63,236 nt of DNA from Triparma columacea (GCA_030267965.1 BRYA01000453.1:5214-68449); one strand, 5' to 3'. Numbered from the stretch's first letter, positions 1 through 10,324 are shown. Numbers and translations are program-made. Notes: a model not told the origin generated them from the sequence alone.

Positions 1-1853
1 AAAGCTAACATGTAAGAAGTCCGGCCATTCTCAAGTTTTACCTCCTTCCAAGAGAACCAGGATTCAAAGAGACGGTCTTTTGCTGGGTTAGGCAAGTGAA
101 CTCCTTGGTGTTGATGGAGACTTCTAGTTCCATCAACATTCTGTCTAACAATCCTAGGCAGATTGCCATTCTCCTTCAGATGCTTTCTTGCATAAGTGTA
201 AGTCTCGCTTAAACTTAGCTCAGCCAGCATACCCTCTGCTGACTTGTCCACATTGACCCCAAAGGCTGCCCACACCTTGTCCCCCTCTTTCCACAGGAAC
301 TTGTCCACTCCCTCCTTCAATGTCCCCTTGACCCTCTTTCCCTTCTGGTACAGCTTGCTCTCCAGCTCTCCAACTCCATCTAGCATGGTCTCCTCATCTA
401 CTGTGAGTGAAGGTGGACTTGGAATAACCTCCTTCACAAAGTGCTTCTTCCTTTTCTCATCGACCTCATCAGGCTTGTGAAAATTCTTCTCGATTTCCTC
501 CACCAGGCCCTTGATTGACGTGTAAATGGTGTTGACGTCCAATCTTCCCTCCCCCTCACTCGCTATTAGGCCAGACGTTTGGTTCCGTTTGATACCTTTA
601 GATTGCTGACGAAGCACCCCTTTAGATTTCTGACGAAACACCCCTTTGCCTGGACTTGGTGAGCCTGGAGTACCTGGCACACTCCCCTTGACCTCCTCGA
701 CTTCAAACATTCCGACAAGAGTAAGCGCGGTCTGCCCATATTCGTAGCTCGCAAGCCTGATCTCACCCTCGACCCTCGCTCTCTGCGCTTTTGTAGAAGT
801 CACAATCTTGATAAGTTTCATCTTAGCCTCCTTCGGTAAGCTTTCCTCATCCTCCGACTTTATCACGATGCACCGGCCCGAGCCTTGCTTGTTCACGACA
901 CGGATTCTTAGGAGATACTCGACAACTATCGTCCCGTTCAAGTAATTTTGCCAAAATACAATCGTATCCCCCTTCTCCCTATGGATAGTGGCGCGTCGGA
1001 AAACTCCCGAATTACAGTCGGTGAGAATATAATCGAGGACGAGGTGCTGCTCCTCATGAACGACTACGCCAACATTCGCTCTCTTAGTATCCCACGACTG
1101 CTCGATGATGCCTTTAACAGCACCGCGCTCGACAAGCACACCAACCATCTCCTCGTGGGCTTGTAATTGCTGGTATTTCATCTTATGTGAGGTAGTTTGA
1201 CCGGTGTCATCGTCCATGGCACCATCAAGGGCTGCAGCAGAGTCATCGACGGCCTCAGGGGCGGCAGTATTCTCTGCTGCAACCTCAGGGGCGTCGACAT
1301 AGTCTTCGGTGGCCTTGGGGACAACGGCGCGGTGTTTTATTACCTCGATGGTCTCAACACGGCCAGCGGCACGTTCATGAGCTGCGGCACGATCTGCAGT
1401 GGCCCTAAGGGTGGCGGCATGGTCGTTTACAACCGTGACAATTCCAGCAGCAGTTGCGCCCTCGCCTGCTGTGTCCTTGACGGCCTCAGGGGCGGCAGTA
1501 TTCTCCGCGGCAACCTCAGGGGCGTCGACATAGTCTTCGGTGGCCTTGGGGACAACGGCGTGGCGTTGTGCTACCTCAATGGTGTCAACGCGGTCGGCGG
1601 CACGTTCGTGAGCTGCGGCGCGATCTGCCGCGGCCCGAAGGGTGACGGCAAGATCATTTACAACCGTGACAATGCCAGCTGCATTTTCGACAAGGTTAGT
1701 TGCGTCATTGACAGCGGCAGCAAGCTCTTTAGCGGACATAGCGGTAGCAGCAAAGTCGGACGCATGTTTAGCATTCGCAGCCTTGAGTTTCGCAATCTCC
1801 TCGTCCCTCTGCTTCAAGATTGAGTTGAGTTTTACCACCTCACGGTCCGACAT
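1..1853 (-). CDS. Partial gene: coiled-coil protein with a START-like region
   Basis: One uninterrupted reading frame runs from an ATG at 1853 off the left edge (at least 617 residues, C-terminus missing). It starts MSDREVVKLNSILKQRDEE, a short coiled coil. Next come two copies of an Ala-rich 77-residue unit (motifs ADRAAAHERAA and VVPKATEDYVDAPEV). A more ordered region of about 200 residues follows, with alternating beta-like stretches (GVVVHEEQHLVLDYILTD, GTIVVEYLLRIRVV, YEYGQTALTLVGMFEVEEV). I read that region as similar in pattern to START/lipid-binding domains of stramenopile proteins, but I see no diagnostic residue. The tail is charged (SLTVDEETMLDGVGELESK). No introns are needed in the visible part. 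The reading frame was checked at several internal codons. Function is not assigned. Confidence 0.7.
   Translation of the reverse strand, partial: MSDREVVKLNSILKQRDEEIAKLKAANAKHASDFAATAMSAKELAAAVNDATNLVENAAGIVTVVNDLAVTLRAAADRAAAHERAADRVDTIEVAQRHAVVPKATEDYVDAPEVAAENTAAPEAVKDTAGEGATAAGIVTVVNDHAATLRATADRAAAHERAAGRVETIEVIKHRAVVPKATEDYVDAPEVAAENTAAPEAVDDSAAALDGAMDDDTGQTTSHKMKYQQLQAHEEMVGVLVERGAVKGIIEQSWDTKRANVGVVVHEEQHLVLDYILTDCNSGVFRRATIHREKGDTIVFWQNYLNGTIVVEYLLRIRVVNKQGSGRCIVIKSEDEESLPKEAKMKLIKIVTSTKAQRARVEGEIRLASYEYGQTALTLVGMFEVEEVKGSVPGTPGSPSPGKGVFRQKSKGVLRQQSKGIKRNQTSGLIASEGEGRLDVNTIYTSIKGLVEEIEKNFHKPDEVDEKRKKHFVKEVIPSPPSLTVDEETMLDGVGELESKLYQKGKRVKGTLKEGVDKFLWKEGDKVWAAFGVNVDKSAEGMLAELSLSETYTYARKHLKENGNLPRIVRQNVDGTRSLHQHQGVHLPNPAKDRLFESWFSWKEVKLENGRTSYMLA
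1251..1690. repeat. 231-bp in-frame tandem duplication
   Basis: The block starting at 1251 is repeated at 1482, a spacing of 231 bp (77 codons). Long identical stretches include the segment around cgtcgacatagtcttcggtg. The copies differ at scattered positions and diverge after about 1690. It lies wholly inside the CDS on the minus strand and keeps the frame. Confidence 0.85.
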
Positions 1854-2591
1854 TAGCCTGTGAGAGCGCGGCGGGAAACGAAAGTGCGGAGGAAAGAGCT
1901 GGGTGAGACGCCTCGAAAATAGTTAGCGGGGTAACGTTGCCGTAAAAGTCCAAAATAATGTTATTCCCCATACCCCCGAGAGAAATCTCATTTTTGCCAT
2001 TTTTTCTCATTTTTTCTCATCTTCCCCGAAATCACCGCTGCGCTGCGGTCCGAGGTCTTCCTTCTACCTCCTTCCTTCCTCCTCTCTCCCATCCACTCCC
2101 CACTCCCCTCCCCCGGGCCCCCGATCCCACCATGATCCCTCACCTTTACTCGTTCCTATCCTTCTCACTCCTTGACAAGTGTAATTCCCTGCCCCTGTGC
2201 CGATGACTCGAGAATGGAGAAGCTTGGTTTGAAGCCCCAAGTACCTCCTCAGTAAAATATAACGATATAAGACTAATTGAATATATATATGGAAGGCTTC
2301 GATGTGTACTTTGATGTGTATAAAAAAAGCAGTAAGGTGTTAAGTCGAATAAATCTGATTTAATTTGCTAGCACTAGCAAACTCATTAGGGCACCCTCCT
2401 AATCTTTTGTATGCAGCGTGTTACAGGTGGTACCGGCTTTACTATTTTTGCGCTTGTTCTTGGGTTTGTGGTTAGGGCGCGGGGTTAGGGGCGGTTATGA
2501 AGGAGGAAGGGGTGGGAATTAGGGAATGTTCGAGGATAGGTACTATAATATTGCTGGACATTCTTATTTATTTTTCTATAGTTTTATAAGC
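1854..2591. other. Intergenic, no gene seen
   Basis: This separates the 5' end of the left-edge gene from the 3' end of the ChaN-methyltransferase gene. It contains a T-rich/CTCATTTTTT stretch near 1985-2020, a C-rich stretch to about 2120 and AT-rich sequence around 2260-2360. Short open frames here lack splice logic or recognisable content. Confidence 0.6.
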
Positions 2592-5125
2592 TCAGTAAGG
2601 GCACTTGCTTACGACATCCCCCCCGCCAGGTTTCCTTCCGATCACTACGACTCTAGCGCAAAGCTCGTTCATATCGAAGTTCCCCAAATGCTCGTAATCC
2701 TTGCTGCTGCTGCCTCCGTGGACGCGCTTACGGCCTCGTACATCCTTCCCTTCCGAGTCCACCGAGTCCACCGAGTCGACCTCGTCGTCTTCCTTCTTCT
2801 TCATTCGTTCCACCCTGTCCACGAGCATTGCGAGTCTGTCCTTCTACAAACGAAGTGACCAGTTAGAAATTCGGTGCTGTGCGTTTCGTATTTATTTTTC
2901 TCACCTCCTCCTCTTCTTCCTCCACCTCTACACTCATCAAACTATCACTAGCATCAATCACAACACCCTCGAAGCCGACATCCTTCACCATGGGCTCCAA
3001 CTCCTTCAAGTTTACAAAGACTTGCATGCATACTGGCCACTCGATGTCCTCCGGAAGATCTTCCTTAACGGTACTCGTACACACTACCATCCTCCCCCCC
3101 GGCTTCAATACCCTGTACGCCTCCTCGAAGCCTCGCCTTTTGTTCGGCACAAGGCAGAAAGCGCCGTTGGAAATTACCACGTCTATGCAAGAGTCAGGAA
3201 TAGGGAGCTGCTCGAGATCGCCGTGGATGAACCGTACGTTAGCTCCTCGTTCATGCGCCCGAAGAGTGGCGTGTTTGACCTGTGGGAGAGGCGACGAGTT
3301 GGGATAAAGAGTGGAGGGGAAAGTGAAACGAGGATGTACACCTCAGCTCCATATTTAACTCCTTGCTTCGCTCCTCGCGCACTTTCTCACCTCCTCCTCG
3401 CTAATGTCGACCCCGCACACCCTCCCCTCCTCCCCTACATAACCCGACGCAATGATGGAGTCCACGCCCAAGCCACTCCCTAGGTCAAGAACGACCTCCC
3501 CGCGCTGAATCTTCGCATGCGAGTGGGGGTGACCGACACCCTGGTAGTTGTAGGCGTCCCTTCCGACGTAAGCTATCTCGTCGTCAGAATACCCCAGGGA
3601 GCGCATTATACGAACGGCCTTCTTTATGTCGCCTGTCAAGTGAGCCGTCGAGCCGACGCCGTCGTAAGCCTTGGAAGTCTGCGACGAGACAAACACGAAG
3701 GTTAAAAATAAAAGTCAAGTTTGAACAAAGATAACGTGTAGCGGTGGAAAGAAAAGGGCCTCACCTCCTCCTTGATCCTGGCAGCCTCTGCCTCGGCGGC
3801 AGCCTCCTTCACCGCCTGCGTGTCTTGGTATATGAGGCAGAATTCCGCCGCCCCAAGAGCTCCGTGCAGAACCTTCGACATATCCTCCGGCAGAACCAGC
3901 CCGCCCTCACTCTCGTCAACGTCGAGCAGAGTCGGACGGGAGTAGACGGACGTCGCCTCAGATTTCAACGTAGGGTGACGCTTGAAGATCCTCTCAGGTA
4001 CGCCGTGACCGTAGCCCATGTGGCCGTTACCGCAGAGAACCAAGATGCGGTCCTCTGCGGAGGAGGGGGACGAGATCAGTTGGTTCACCGTGTGTGCCAT
4101 GCTGTGCGGATGAGCGACAACGAGGAGCGAAGCGACAACGAGGAGCGAAGCGACAACGAGGAGCGAAGCGACGAGTAAGGAACGTGTCGTCAGTATGCTG
4201 TTGCTCGCTCGGGCAAGGAATGCGTTGTCGATATGTCGGTATGTTGTCACTTTCATACCAACTCGTCGCTCGGCTCGAGCAAGGAACGCGTCGTCCGTAT
4301 GTGGTCACTTTCATACTAACTCGTCGCTTCGCTCCTCACGCTCCTCACGCTCCCCACAACTTCTTCTCACCTCGCATCCTTCAAAACCTGCGCAGGAAGC
4401 ATGCGGCGGAACTGATCTGATAAAGGCCGGTCGAAGTCCTGCGGGTCCTTGCCAGTGAGCAAACTCTCGAAGAACCGATAGTGCTCGTCTGTCGATTCGC
4501 ATTCCTCCGTGTCCTCCACGTAATTCTTCTCCTTGGCGGCCGTGAGAGCCACCTCCACTCCGTCCCTCATGAGCGTCCGAGCGTATGTCCTAGGAATGAA
4601 GCCTCCGTGGAGGACGCAGCGCTGCGGGTTCTCGCGGGCGAATTCCAGGACCTCTTTGTACGCGTTCACGTCGTGGCCCTCAGTCCCGATGTCGTGGTAC
4701 TCTTTGGCCAGCGTCGACAGGTCGATTTCGCTGTTCAGGTAGCGATTCAGCATCGTCTGAAAAAACGGGGCAGAGTAAGTAAGTTAACTTTCTTAAGTTG
4801 ATTTTCTATATACCCGGCCCTAATGTTCTACACACATAAACCCTTCCTGCTGGTCCTCCTCCCTCACCTGCATTTCAAGCGAAAAGTGCTCCATCACCAC
4901 GTGCAGCTTGGCGCTCTGCGGAGAGGCGGAGATGTGGCTGATCATGTGCTTCTGGACCTCGTGCTGAACCGCCACAACGGCCGGAGCTGCATGGACCTCG
5001 CCAAAGATTACCAGCCGTGACTTTGCTATCTCAGAAATGTCCACGTTCTGAAACAGGTGCGACGGATCGCCCAGCGCGCGACCAGTCATGCGGAGCAGGT
5101 TCCAGGTTTTAGGAGATACGTGCAT
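2592..5125 (-). CDS. ChaN/Tiki-like domain fused to arsenite-methyltransferase-like domain
   Basis: Six exons join in frame: 5125-4868, 4756-4371, 4101-3765, 3678-3391, 3279-2905 and 2843-2592, giving about 631 residues. Residues 1-325 resemble the haem-binding ChaN (Tiki superfamily, DUF399) fold: SRLVIFGEVHAAPAVVAVQH, VVMEHFSLEMQ, then RILVLCGNGHMGYGHGVPER. Residues about 330-545 are a class I SAM methyltransferase of the AS3MT/UbiE type: VVLDLGSGLGVDSIIAS (SAM loop), FIHGDLEQLPIPDSCIDVVI and YRVLKPGGRMVV. The splices all have GTGAG donors and continuous phase across the junction of the two domains. That supports one polypeptide rather than two genes. The Asp/Glu- and Lys-rich C-terminus ends in a short tail of unknown role. 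Substrate is unknown; arsenite or another metalloid is only a family-level guess. The gene is divergent from the aminotransferase, 249 bp away. Confidence 0.82.
4114..4172. repeat. 18-bp tandem repeat inside an intron
   Basis: The unit gcgacaacgaggagcgaa occurs three times in a row from 4114, plus a partial fourth. It lies in the second intron of the ChaN-methyltransferase gene (4102-4370). The same intron carries a diverged direct repeat containing gtcactttcata at about 4249 and 4305. Confidence 0.85.
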
Positions 5126-5374
5126 CGCTCAAATGATGGATGATACTTCCTTGTTTCTGGAAAGCTCGAATGATTCAGCGGAACAGAACTTAAGAAAAGA
5201 GAGTCTGAGGCTAATTACTGTTTTGTTTGGGGTCGATGCTGGTCTATGGGTTATTATAGCGCGGGATGAAATAGTGGCTGGGGCTGCAGCGCTATTTGAA
5301 GTAAATAAAAGGTGGTATTGGAGGACAAGGAAAAAAATAAAAAAATAAGAGAAGTAAGTACCAATCTTATCCCC

Positions 5375-7034
5375 ATGCATTGGTCCACGATCCTCTCGAG
5401 TTCAGTGCTCGTCTTGCAATCGACTGCTTTCAACATGTCTCCATCATTCGTCTTGAATCGCGGTGTTGAATTGGGGAAGATGACACTCCTGTCGACAACG
5501 AGGGAAGTTGGAGAAAGTGGTGGTGCCTCACATAGAGCGAGCATTGACGTAGTGCCGAGCTTTAAGGTTATGGATATGGTTGCCCGAGCTAACGAACTGG
5601 ACGAGATGGTAAGATCCACGCACCCCAATGGAGAGAGAGATAATCCGGGAAAGACTAACACCAAAGGAATTATTGCACAGGGCGCATCAATTTGTCACCT
5701 TGAGGTTGGACAGCCTGTCCAGGCGGCCCCACCGCAAGTCCTGGAGGCGGCGAAAAACGCGCTTGTAGATGACCGCTTGGGATACACATCAGCGCTAGGG
5801 ATCAGCGAATTGAGGGCGAGCATTGCGGAATCGTACGGGAGGTACCCGGATGTTGGGGGGAAGGGCACAGGTGAGAGGGAGCGTCCCTGCATTTGTCCAT
5901 AGAGCAATGTACGAACTAACCTTCGCGCGGCGAGCGCAGTCGACTCATCCAGAGTCGTCGTTGTCACCGGAAGCTCCGCTGGTTTTCTCCTCGTCTTCAC
6001 TGCAGCCTTTGATCCTGGCGACGTAGTCGCCATCCCAACGACATGCTACCCTTGTTACAGAAACATCCTTGGGGCCTTGGGCGTGGGGACGGCGAATCTG
6101 CCCCTCAACAAGGAGTTCAAGATCACGGCGAAGGAACTCATTGAGGAGGTGCAGAGGAGGAGAGATGCAGGAATGGATAGGATAAAGGGCCTGATACTGA
6201 GCTCACCGGGGAACCCCACGGGGGCGTGCTTGAACAAGGAAGAGATTTACGAACTCTGCGAAGTGTGTGAGAGGGAGGGCATTAGGTGAGAAGTACCCTA
6301 ACAGGGGGGCATTTCGAAGATAGTGATGCGTGCGAAGAATGGCGACTGCAGCCTTACACCCTTCCTTCGCTCCTCACCCACCAACCCACCAACCCACAAG
6401 GTTCATAAGCGACGAGATATACCACGGCATAGTCTACGGATCATTGAAAGACAACGAGGCCACCGCCCTCGGTTGCGAATCCGGGCGGAGGTCCGCAATC
6501 GTTATCAACAGCTTCAGCAAGTACCAGTGCATGACGGGGTGGAGGCTCGGCTGGGTCGTTTTGCCGTCAGGAGACCCAGGGCTGGCGGACGCGATAAACA
6601 GGCTCGCGCAGAACGTATACATAAACGCGCCGACCCTCAGCCAAAGGGCGGCACTTGCGCTATTCGACGATGACGAGGTTACCAAGGAGCTCGACGCTAG
6701 AGTTGAGGAGTACGGTAAAAGCAGGGAGGTCGTGCTGAACACGCTTAAAGAACTTGGGCTTGACGGGCCGGGGAGGGTGGCACCGGCGGAAGGGGCGTTC
6801 TATGTTTACGTGGACCTGGGGGAGGAGGCAAGGGGGGATGCACCGGGGTTGTGCATGAGGCTGCTTGAAGAGAGCGGAGTTGCCATCACACCAGGGAATG
6901 ACTTCGAGGACAAGGAGGGGGGCTTGGGGAACCAGAGGGTTAGGTTTAGCTACGCTGGGGGGATCGAGGTCGTTGAGGAGGGGATGAGGAGGTTCAAGGA
7001 GTTTTGGCCAAAGTGGGTGGAAGGGAGGGGTTAA
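5375..7034 (+). CDS. PLP-dependent aminotransferase class I/II, predicted plastid
   Basis: Three exons join in frame: 5375-5870, 5940-6285 and 6401-7034, giving 491 residues. The fold-type I hallmarks are in order: HLEVGQPVQAAPPQVLEAAK, a GYTSALGISELR substrate loop, SSPGNPTG, ISDEIYHG (Asp about 285 and Tyr about 288 contact the cofactor), and NSFSKYQCMTGWRLGW with the Schiff-base lysine at about residue 321. The start at 5375 gives a hydrophobic leader, MHWSTILSSSVLVLQ, followed by STAFN. This matches a signal peptide plus ASAFAP-like phenylalanine site, so import into a secondary plastid is inferred. Family members act on aspartate, aromatic or related amino acids; the substrate cannot be read from the sequence. 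An upstream in-frame extension is possible but lacks ATG support. Confidence 0.88.
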
Positions 7035-7580
7035 ATTCGATAAATTACTCCAGAACTTACAGGGGGGGGCACTGATTTGGCGTATTGAGAGGGTGGACGT
7101 CAGCAACCAGGTTAAGCAATGCCCCCCGCTGATCAACATTCAAATAGATAAGCAACAAAACGCAAATCTGAACCATTTTTAAGCACTGACAAAAATTACT
7201 AACACACCTTTGCGTCGTTCGGCACGCGTCGAGAAATTAGGAATTCCTACTACGAATTTGTTTCATTCTTTTATCTCAAGAGTGCGTCCCAAGATTGATC
7301 TTTTTCACCTTGAAAACCTTTATCCGTTATCTATATCCCCTAATAGGCGGAATAACGCTCGCTAAACTCCCACAAAAAGGAAGAAAACCCACTTCCAAAT
7401 CCAACCCACTCGAACAAACTGATTTCAATCTCATGTAGATATCTCACCTCCTGAACCCCAGAATTTCGCAATATCCCTCCCACGGTTGTCCATTGTCTTA
7501 ATCTCCCCCCTCCCCGCGTCAACTTACCCTCTCTCTTCTCTCCCTTCCCTCTTTTCCCTTCCTTTTTCACGAACAGTACG
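7035..7580. other. Intergenic, no gene seen
   Basis: This lies between the aminotransferase stop and the next ORF. It begins with a G-rich patch near 7060, continues AT-rich and becomes strongly pyrimidine-rich (CT) from about 7440 to 7580, just before the next ATG. That is a common look for a transcription-start region, but no specific element is claimed. Confidence 0.5.
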
Positions 7581-8177
7581 ATGAAGTTTTTGATTTCCCT
7601 TACTCTCCTCTCAGCCGTCACCGGTTTCGCCGAATTCCACGACGGCCCTACGGGTGGCGACATGGATGGCACCACTGGTGGCGACATGGATGGCACCACT
7701 GGTGGCGACATGGATGGCACCACTGGTGGCGACATGGATGGCACCACTGGTGGCGACATGGATGGCGGATCTGGGGGCGAACCGATGGTTGCTGCGGGCG
7801 TAGCGTGCTATGAAATCACTCATGTGGGTGAATGCGAACAAACGACGGGTTGCTTGTTCGATTACTATATCATGGTGTTACCCCGAGGATTCGGGTTATT
7901 AATACTATTAATAACCCTACGGGTGGCGACGTGGATGAAACCACTGGTGGCGAAGAGGTGTGGGAAGATGGGGAAGAGGAGGGGGGGGGAGATGGCGACA
8001 TGGATGAAACCACTGGTGGCGAAGGCAATCGTTCAAATGGAGGATGGCATGGGGCTTTCCAAATGTGCAGCGATCCCAGTGCCCTCGCCGGCGAGGGTTA
8101 TCATTGATCAGGGCCGGGTTGGTAGATGGGGTAAACGGGGTCGGGGAGGGTGGCGAGAAGAGAGGGCGAGAATCTGA
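7581..8177 (+). CDS. Secreted Gly/Asp repeat protein, uncertain model
   Basis: The ORF starts with a convincing signal peptide (MKFLISLTLLSAVTGFAEF). Next come five tandem copies of an 8-residue unit containing GGDMDGTT, then a Cys-containing segment (VACYEITHVGECEQTTGC). Beyond about 7870 the same DNA repeat (ggtggcgacatggat-like) returns twice, near 7921 and 7994, but in another frame. There it would read GGDVDETTGGEE and GDGDMDETTGGEG. The current frame instead reads VATWMKPLVAK twice. No plausible intron separates the two parts, so a frameshift or broken gene is likely and the C-terminus is unreliable. The next ORF (8444) shares the Cys-spacing style and could be a relative or a further exon. 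Function is unknown. Confidence 0.45.
   Translation: MKFLISLTLLSAVTGFAEFHDGPTGGDMDGTTGGDMDGTTGGDMDGTTGGDMDGTTGGDMDGGSGGEPMVAAGVACYEITHVGECEQTTGCLFDYYIMVLPRGFGLLILLITLRVATWMKPLVAKRCGKMGKRRGGEMATWMKPLVAKAIVQMEDGMGLSKCAAIPVPSPARVIIDQGRVGRWGKRGRGGWREERARI
7654..7764. repeat. 24-bp coding tandem repeat
   Basis: There are five copies of ggtggcgacatggat, each separated by ggcaccact, inside the 7581 ORF. Two diverged copies lie downstream near 7921 and 7994. Confidence 0.85.
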
Positions 8178-8443
8178 CAATTACTTTAATTGCTTAGATG
8201 TACATCAATGTCAGCGCTAATAATGCGCTGGAAGTTGTGGTGAATAAGTTTCTCTAAAACAGAAGGTATTTCTTAGTTCTAGAAAAAGTAAGGGGCGGAA
8301 AGTCTTAGACATTTGTCCCCAAACGTATGCTGGTATTTCTCAATCAACTTACAGTCCTCCCCAACCTCCATCCTCTTTTACCTCCTTCACTTTTTCCTAA
8401 TTGGTCCCAACAAAAGCAGAAAAATCTTTCACTCTAGACGTTC

Positions 8444-8777
8444 GATGAGATCGTCCATGAGCCTGTCCACCAATCCTCCCGCGCGCGATGGCACCACTGG
8501 TAGCGATAGCGGCGGAATTTCCGGCGGAACTGACATTGACTGCCTCAGTTATGACAGCCAGTCTGAATGCCCCGTCGAGGATTGCATCTGGACCGACAGG
8601 GGTGACAGGGGTGACGGTGATCAGTGTCGCACAGACTGCTTGTTTTATTCCACTGAAGAAGAATGCCCAACGTACCAGACTGGTGGGGATTGCACGTGGG
8701 GTGATTTTGGCGGCGAGATTGGCGAGGTGTGTTACTTCAACCTTTACAACACACCTTACTACGGTGGAGGAAAATAA
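8444..8777 (+). CDS. Small Cys-rich protein, possibly an internal/terminal exon
   Basis: This frame (ATG at 8444, stop at 8777) encodes about 110 residues: a Ser-rich start, a Gly/Asp linker (DGTTGSDSGGISGGT) and two Cys clusters with the pattern CLSYDSQSECPVEDCIW and CLFYSTEEECPTYQTGGDCT. The repeated C...EC...C(I/T)W spacing suggests disulphide-bonded extracellular modules. No signal peptide precedes it in frame. It is therefore either the 3' exon of the 7581 gene or a separate gene with an unseen first exon; acceptor-like sites occur at about 8352 and 8416. Function is unknown. Confidence 0.4.
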
Positions 8778-9122
8778 CAAGGAACCCGAGCCTGAAAAAT
8801 CCTGAAGATTAAGAGAGTCAGTCGTTTGTTTTCTTGGTGCGATCGATATAGGGTTAAGGGGGCTTGTCGTAAGCAATCACGTGACGAGGAGGGGGTGATG
8901 GTGAAAGGTGGCAGAGGAGGAGGAAGAGGAAAAGGAAGAGGAGGAGGAAGAGGAAGAGGAAGAGGAGGATCATGAGGGGGGAGGAGTGACTGCATGAGAA
9001 CAGAAAAGAAAAGGTTATACACACGACAAGAACAACCGTCATGACCTAGTTTGTTTCCCAAACTACAGTTTCACTACAATTACAACAACAACACCGCGTC
9101 GTTCTCCCCCCCCCCCTTCCCC
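8778..9122. other. Intergenic with purine-rich tract
   Basis: It holds a strongly GA-rich stretch (about 8885-8990, runs of aggaggaagagg) and no convincing gene. It lies at the 3' end of MND1 and downstream of the Cys-rich ORF. Confidence 0.55.
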
Positions 9123-10324
9123 CTACTTCGAGAGTTTATCCTCCGGATAATCAAAGTTGGAGGTAATCCCCAGAATGCTCTCCGCCTCCTTCCCGCTCAT
9201 TCCCCTCTTCTTCGTGAGGTAGGCCTTGCAGGTGAAGATGTTGTCCGTCCAGCGATTCGCTGCCTCCTGGGTCATGCGGAGCTCTTTCTTGAGCTCATCA
9301 ATGACAGCGGGGTCGTTCTCCTTCAGCGCGGCGAGCTCCTGTTGGCAATTTTGGCGGGGGGGTGGGGGGGGGGGGGGGGGGTGAGGGACTAGAGAGGGGG
9401 GCACTTGGCATCTCGGCGTCTTTGCATCTTCGCATGCCATCCAAGCTTATAACAATCCTCACGCTCCTCACTCCTGAAACCCTCCCGGCGGCTCGCTTTA
9501 CTCGCTGCTCGCTGCCCACTCCCAACTCCATTCGCCGTCCACTCACCACCTCCAACTCGACCTTCTGCTTCCCAAGCTCCTCAATCCTCCTCAATTTGCT
9601 CGCCCTATCCCCGTTCTCGTTCTCCTCCCTCCCCACCCTGACCTCCTCGAGTTCTTTCTTCGAGCTCTCCAACCTCCTCTTTCCCAGCACAACCTTCTGC
9701 TTCAGTTCCTCTAGCTTGTTGAGCTGGTCCCTGTCTGCCTTGGCGGGGAAGGCCCAGTAGTATTTGGAGCCCCCGATCTTGCCGCAGGTTACAAGGTTGT
9801 CGTCGACGAGGGCTTCGTTAGTCTCCTGGATCGCACCGGAGCTCACGCCCGCCTTGGTAGCGAGGGAGATGATCTGTGCATGGGGGGGGGGAAGGGGAGG
9901 GGATGGAGGGGAGGGGAGGGGGTTAGAACAACAACGGAAGGACTCGCGGAGCAGCATCGACAACCATCCCCTTTGATGGCTCGTTCGCTCCTTGCCTCGC
10001 TCACCACCACACCACCCCCTCCCACACACCCACCCTCCCGCACCCCAACCCCCCCTTTTCTGCCAGCCATATTACTTCTTCGACGAATAAATACGCTGAA
10101 CCTCCTATTGAGATTCCAAATCCACCGCTCCCACAACTAATTTCTCCGGAAGGGACCCAAAAGCTCCACAAAAATGTCCTCCCTCCTCCCTCCTCGTCCT
10201 CCTCTCCCTACCCCCCCCCCTCTCTTACCTCCTTCTCCGTAAAAACGTCCTTTGTACCATGGTAGATTCCTAAAATGCACTGCTTTTTCTCCTCTGCGCT
10301 CATTCGTTTCGTTGAAGGCGCCAT
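9123..10324 (-). CDS. MND1: Meiotic nuclear division protein 1 (MND1)
   Basis: Three exons join in phase 0: 10324-10229, 9873-9547 and 9338-9123, giving 212 residues, close to the roughly 205-residue family length. MND1 pairs with HOP2 and helps DMC1/RAD51 strand invasion at meiotic recombination sites in the nucleus. The signature segments are MSAEEKKQCILGIYHGTKDV, the winged-helix end GGSKYYWAFPAKA, a long leucine-rich coiled coil, and the highly conserved EAANRWTDNIFTCKAYLTKK followed by LGITSNFDYPED. Intron 1 has a G run just after its donor and a C run just before its acceptor. The gene is divergent from the EEP gene with 247 bp between starts. It indicates that the organism retains meiotic machinery. 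Confidence 0.95.

Noticed and set aside
1197..1823. Long plus-strand ORF near the left edge
   Set aside because: Shadow of the minus-strand gene, which stays open through the whole 1-1853 interval and has ordered content.
2460..2490. gggttaggggcgg as a telomere-like repeat
   Set aside because: Only one or two degenerate units; not a telomeric array.
7340..7759. Minus-strand ORF with SPPVVPSM repeats
   Set aside because: It is the antisense reading of the GGDMDGTT repeat of the plus-strand ORF, which has the signal peptide and ATG.
8885..8990. GA-rich tract as coding poly-Arg/Glu/Gly
   Set aside because: No start/stop or splice context on either strand; treated as low-complexity intergenic DNA.
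9362..9380. G run as a sequencing artefact that breaks MND1
   Set aside because: It lies in intron 2 (9546-9339), so the MND1 frame is unaffected.
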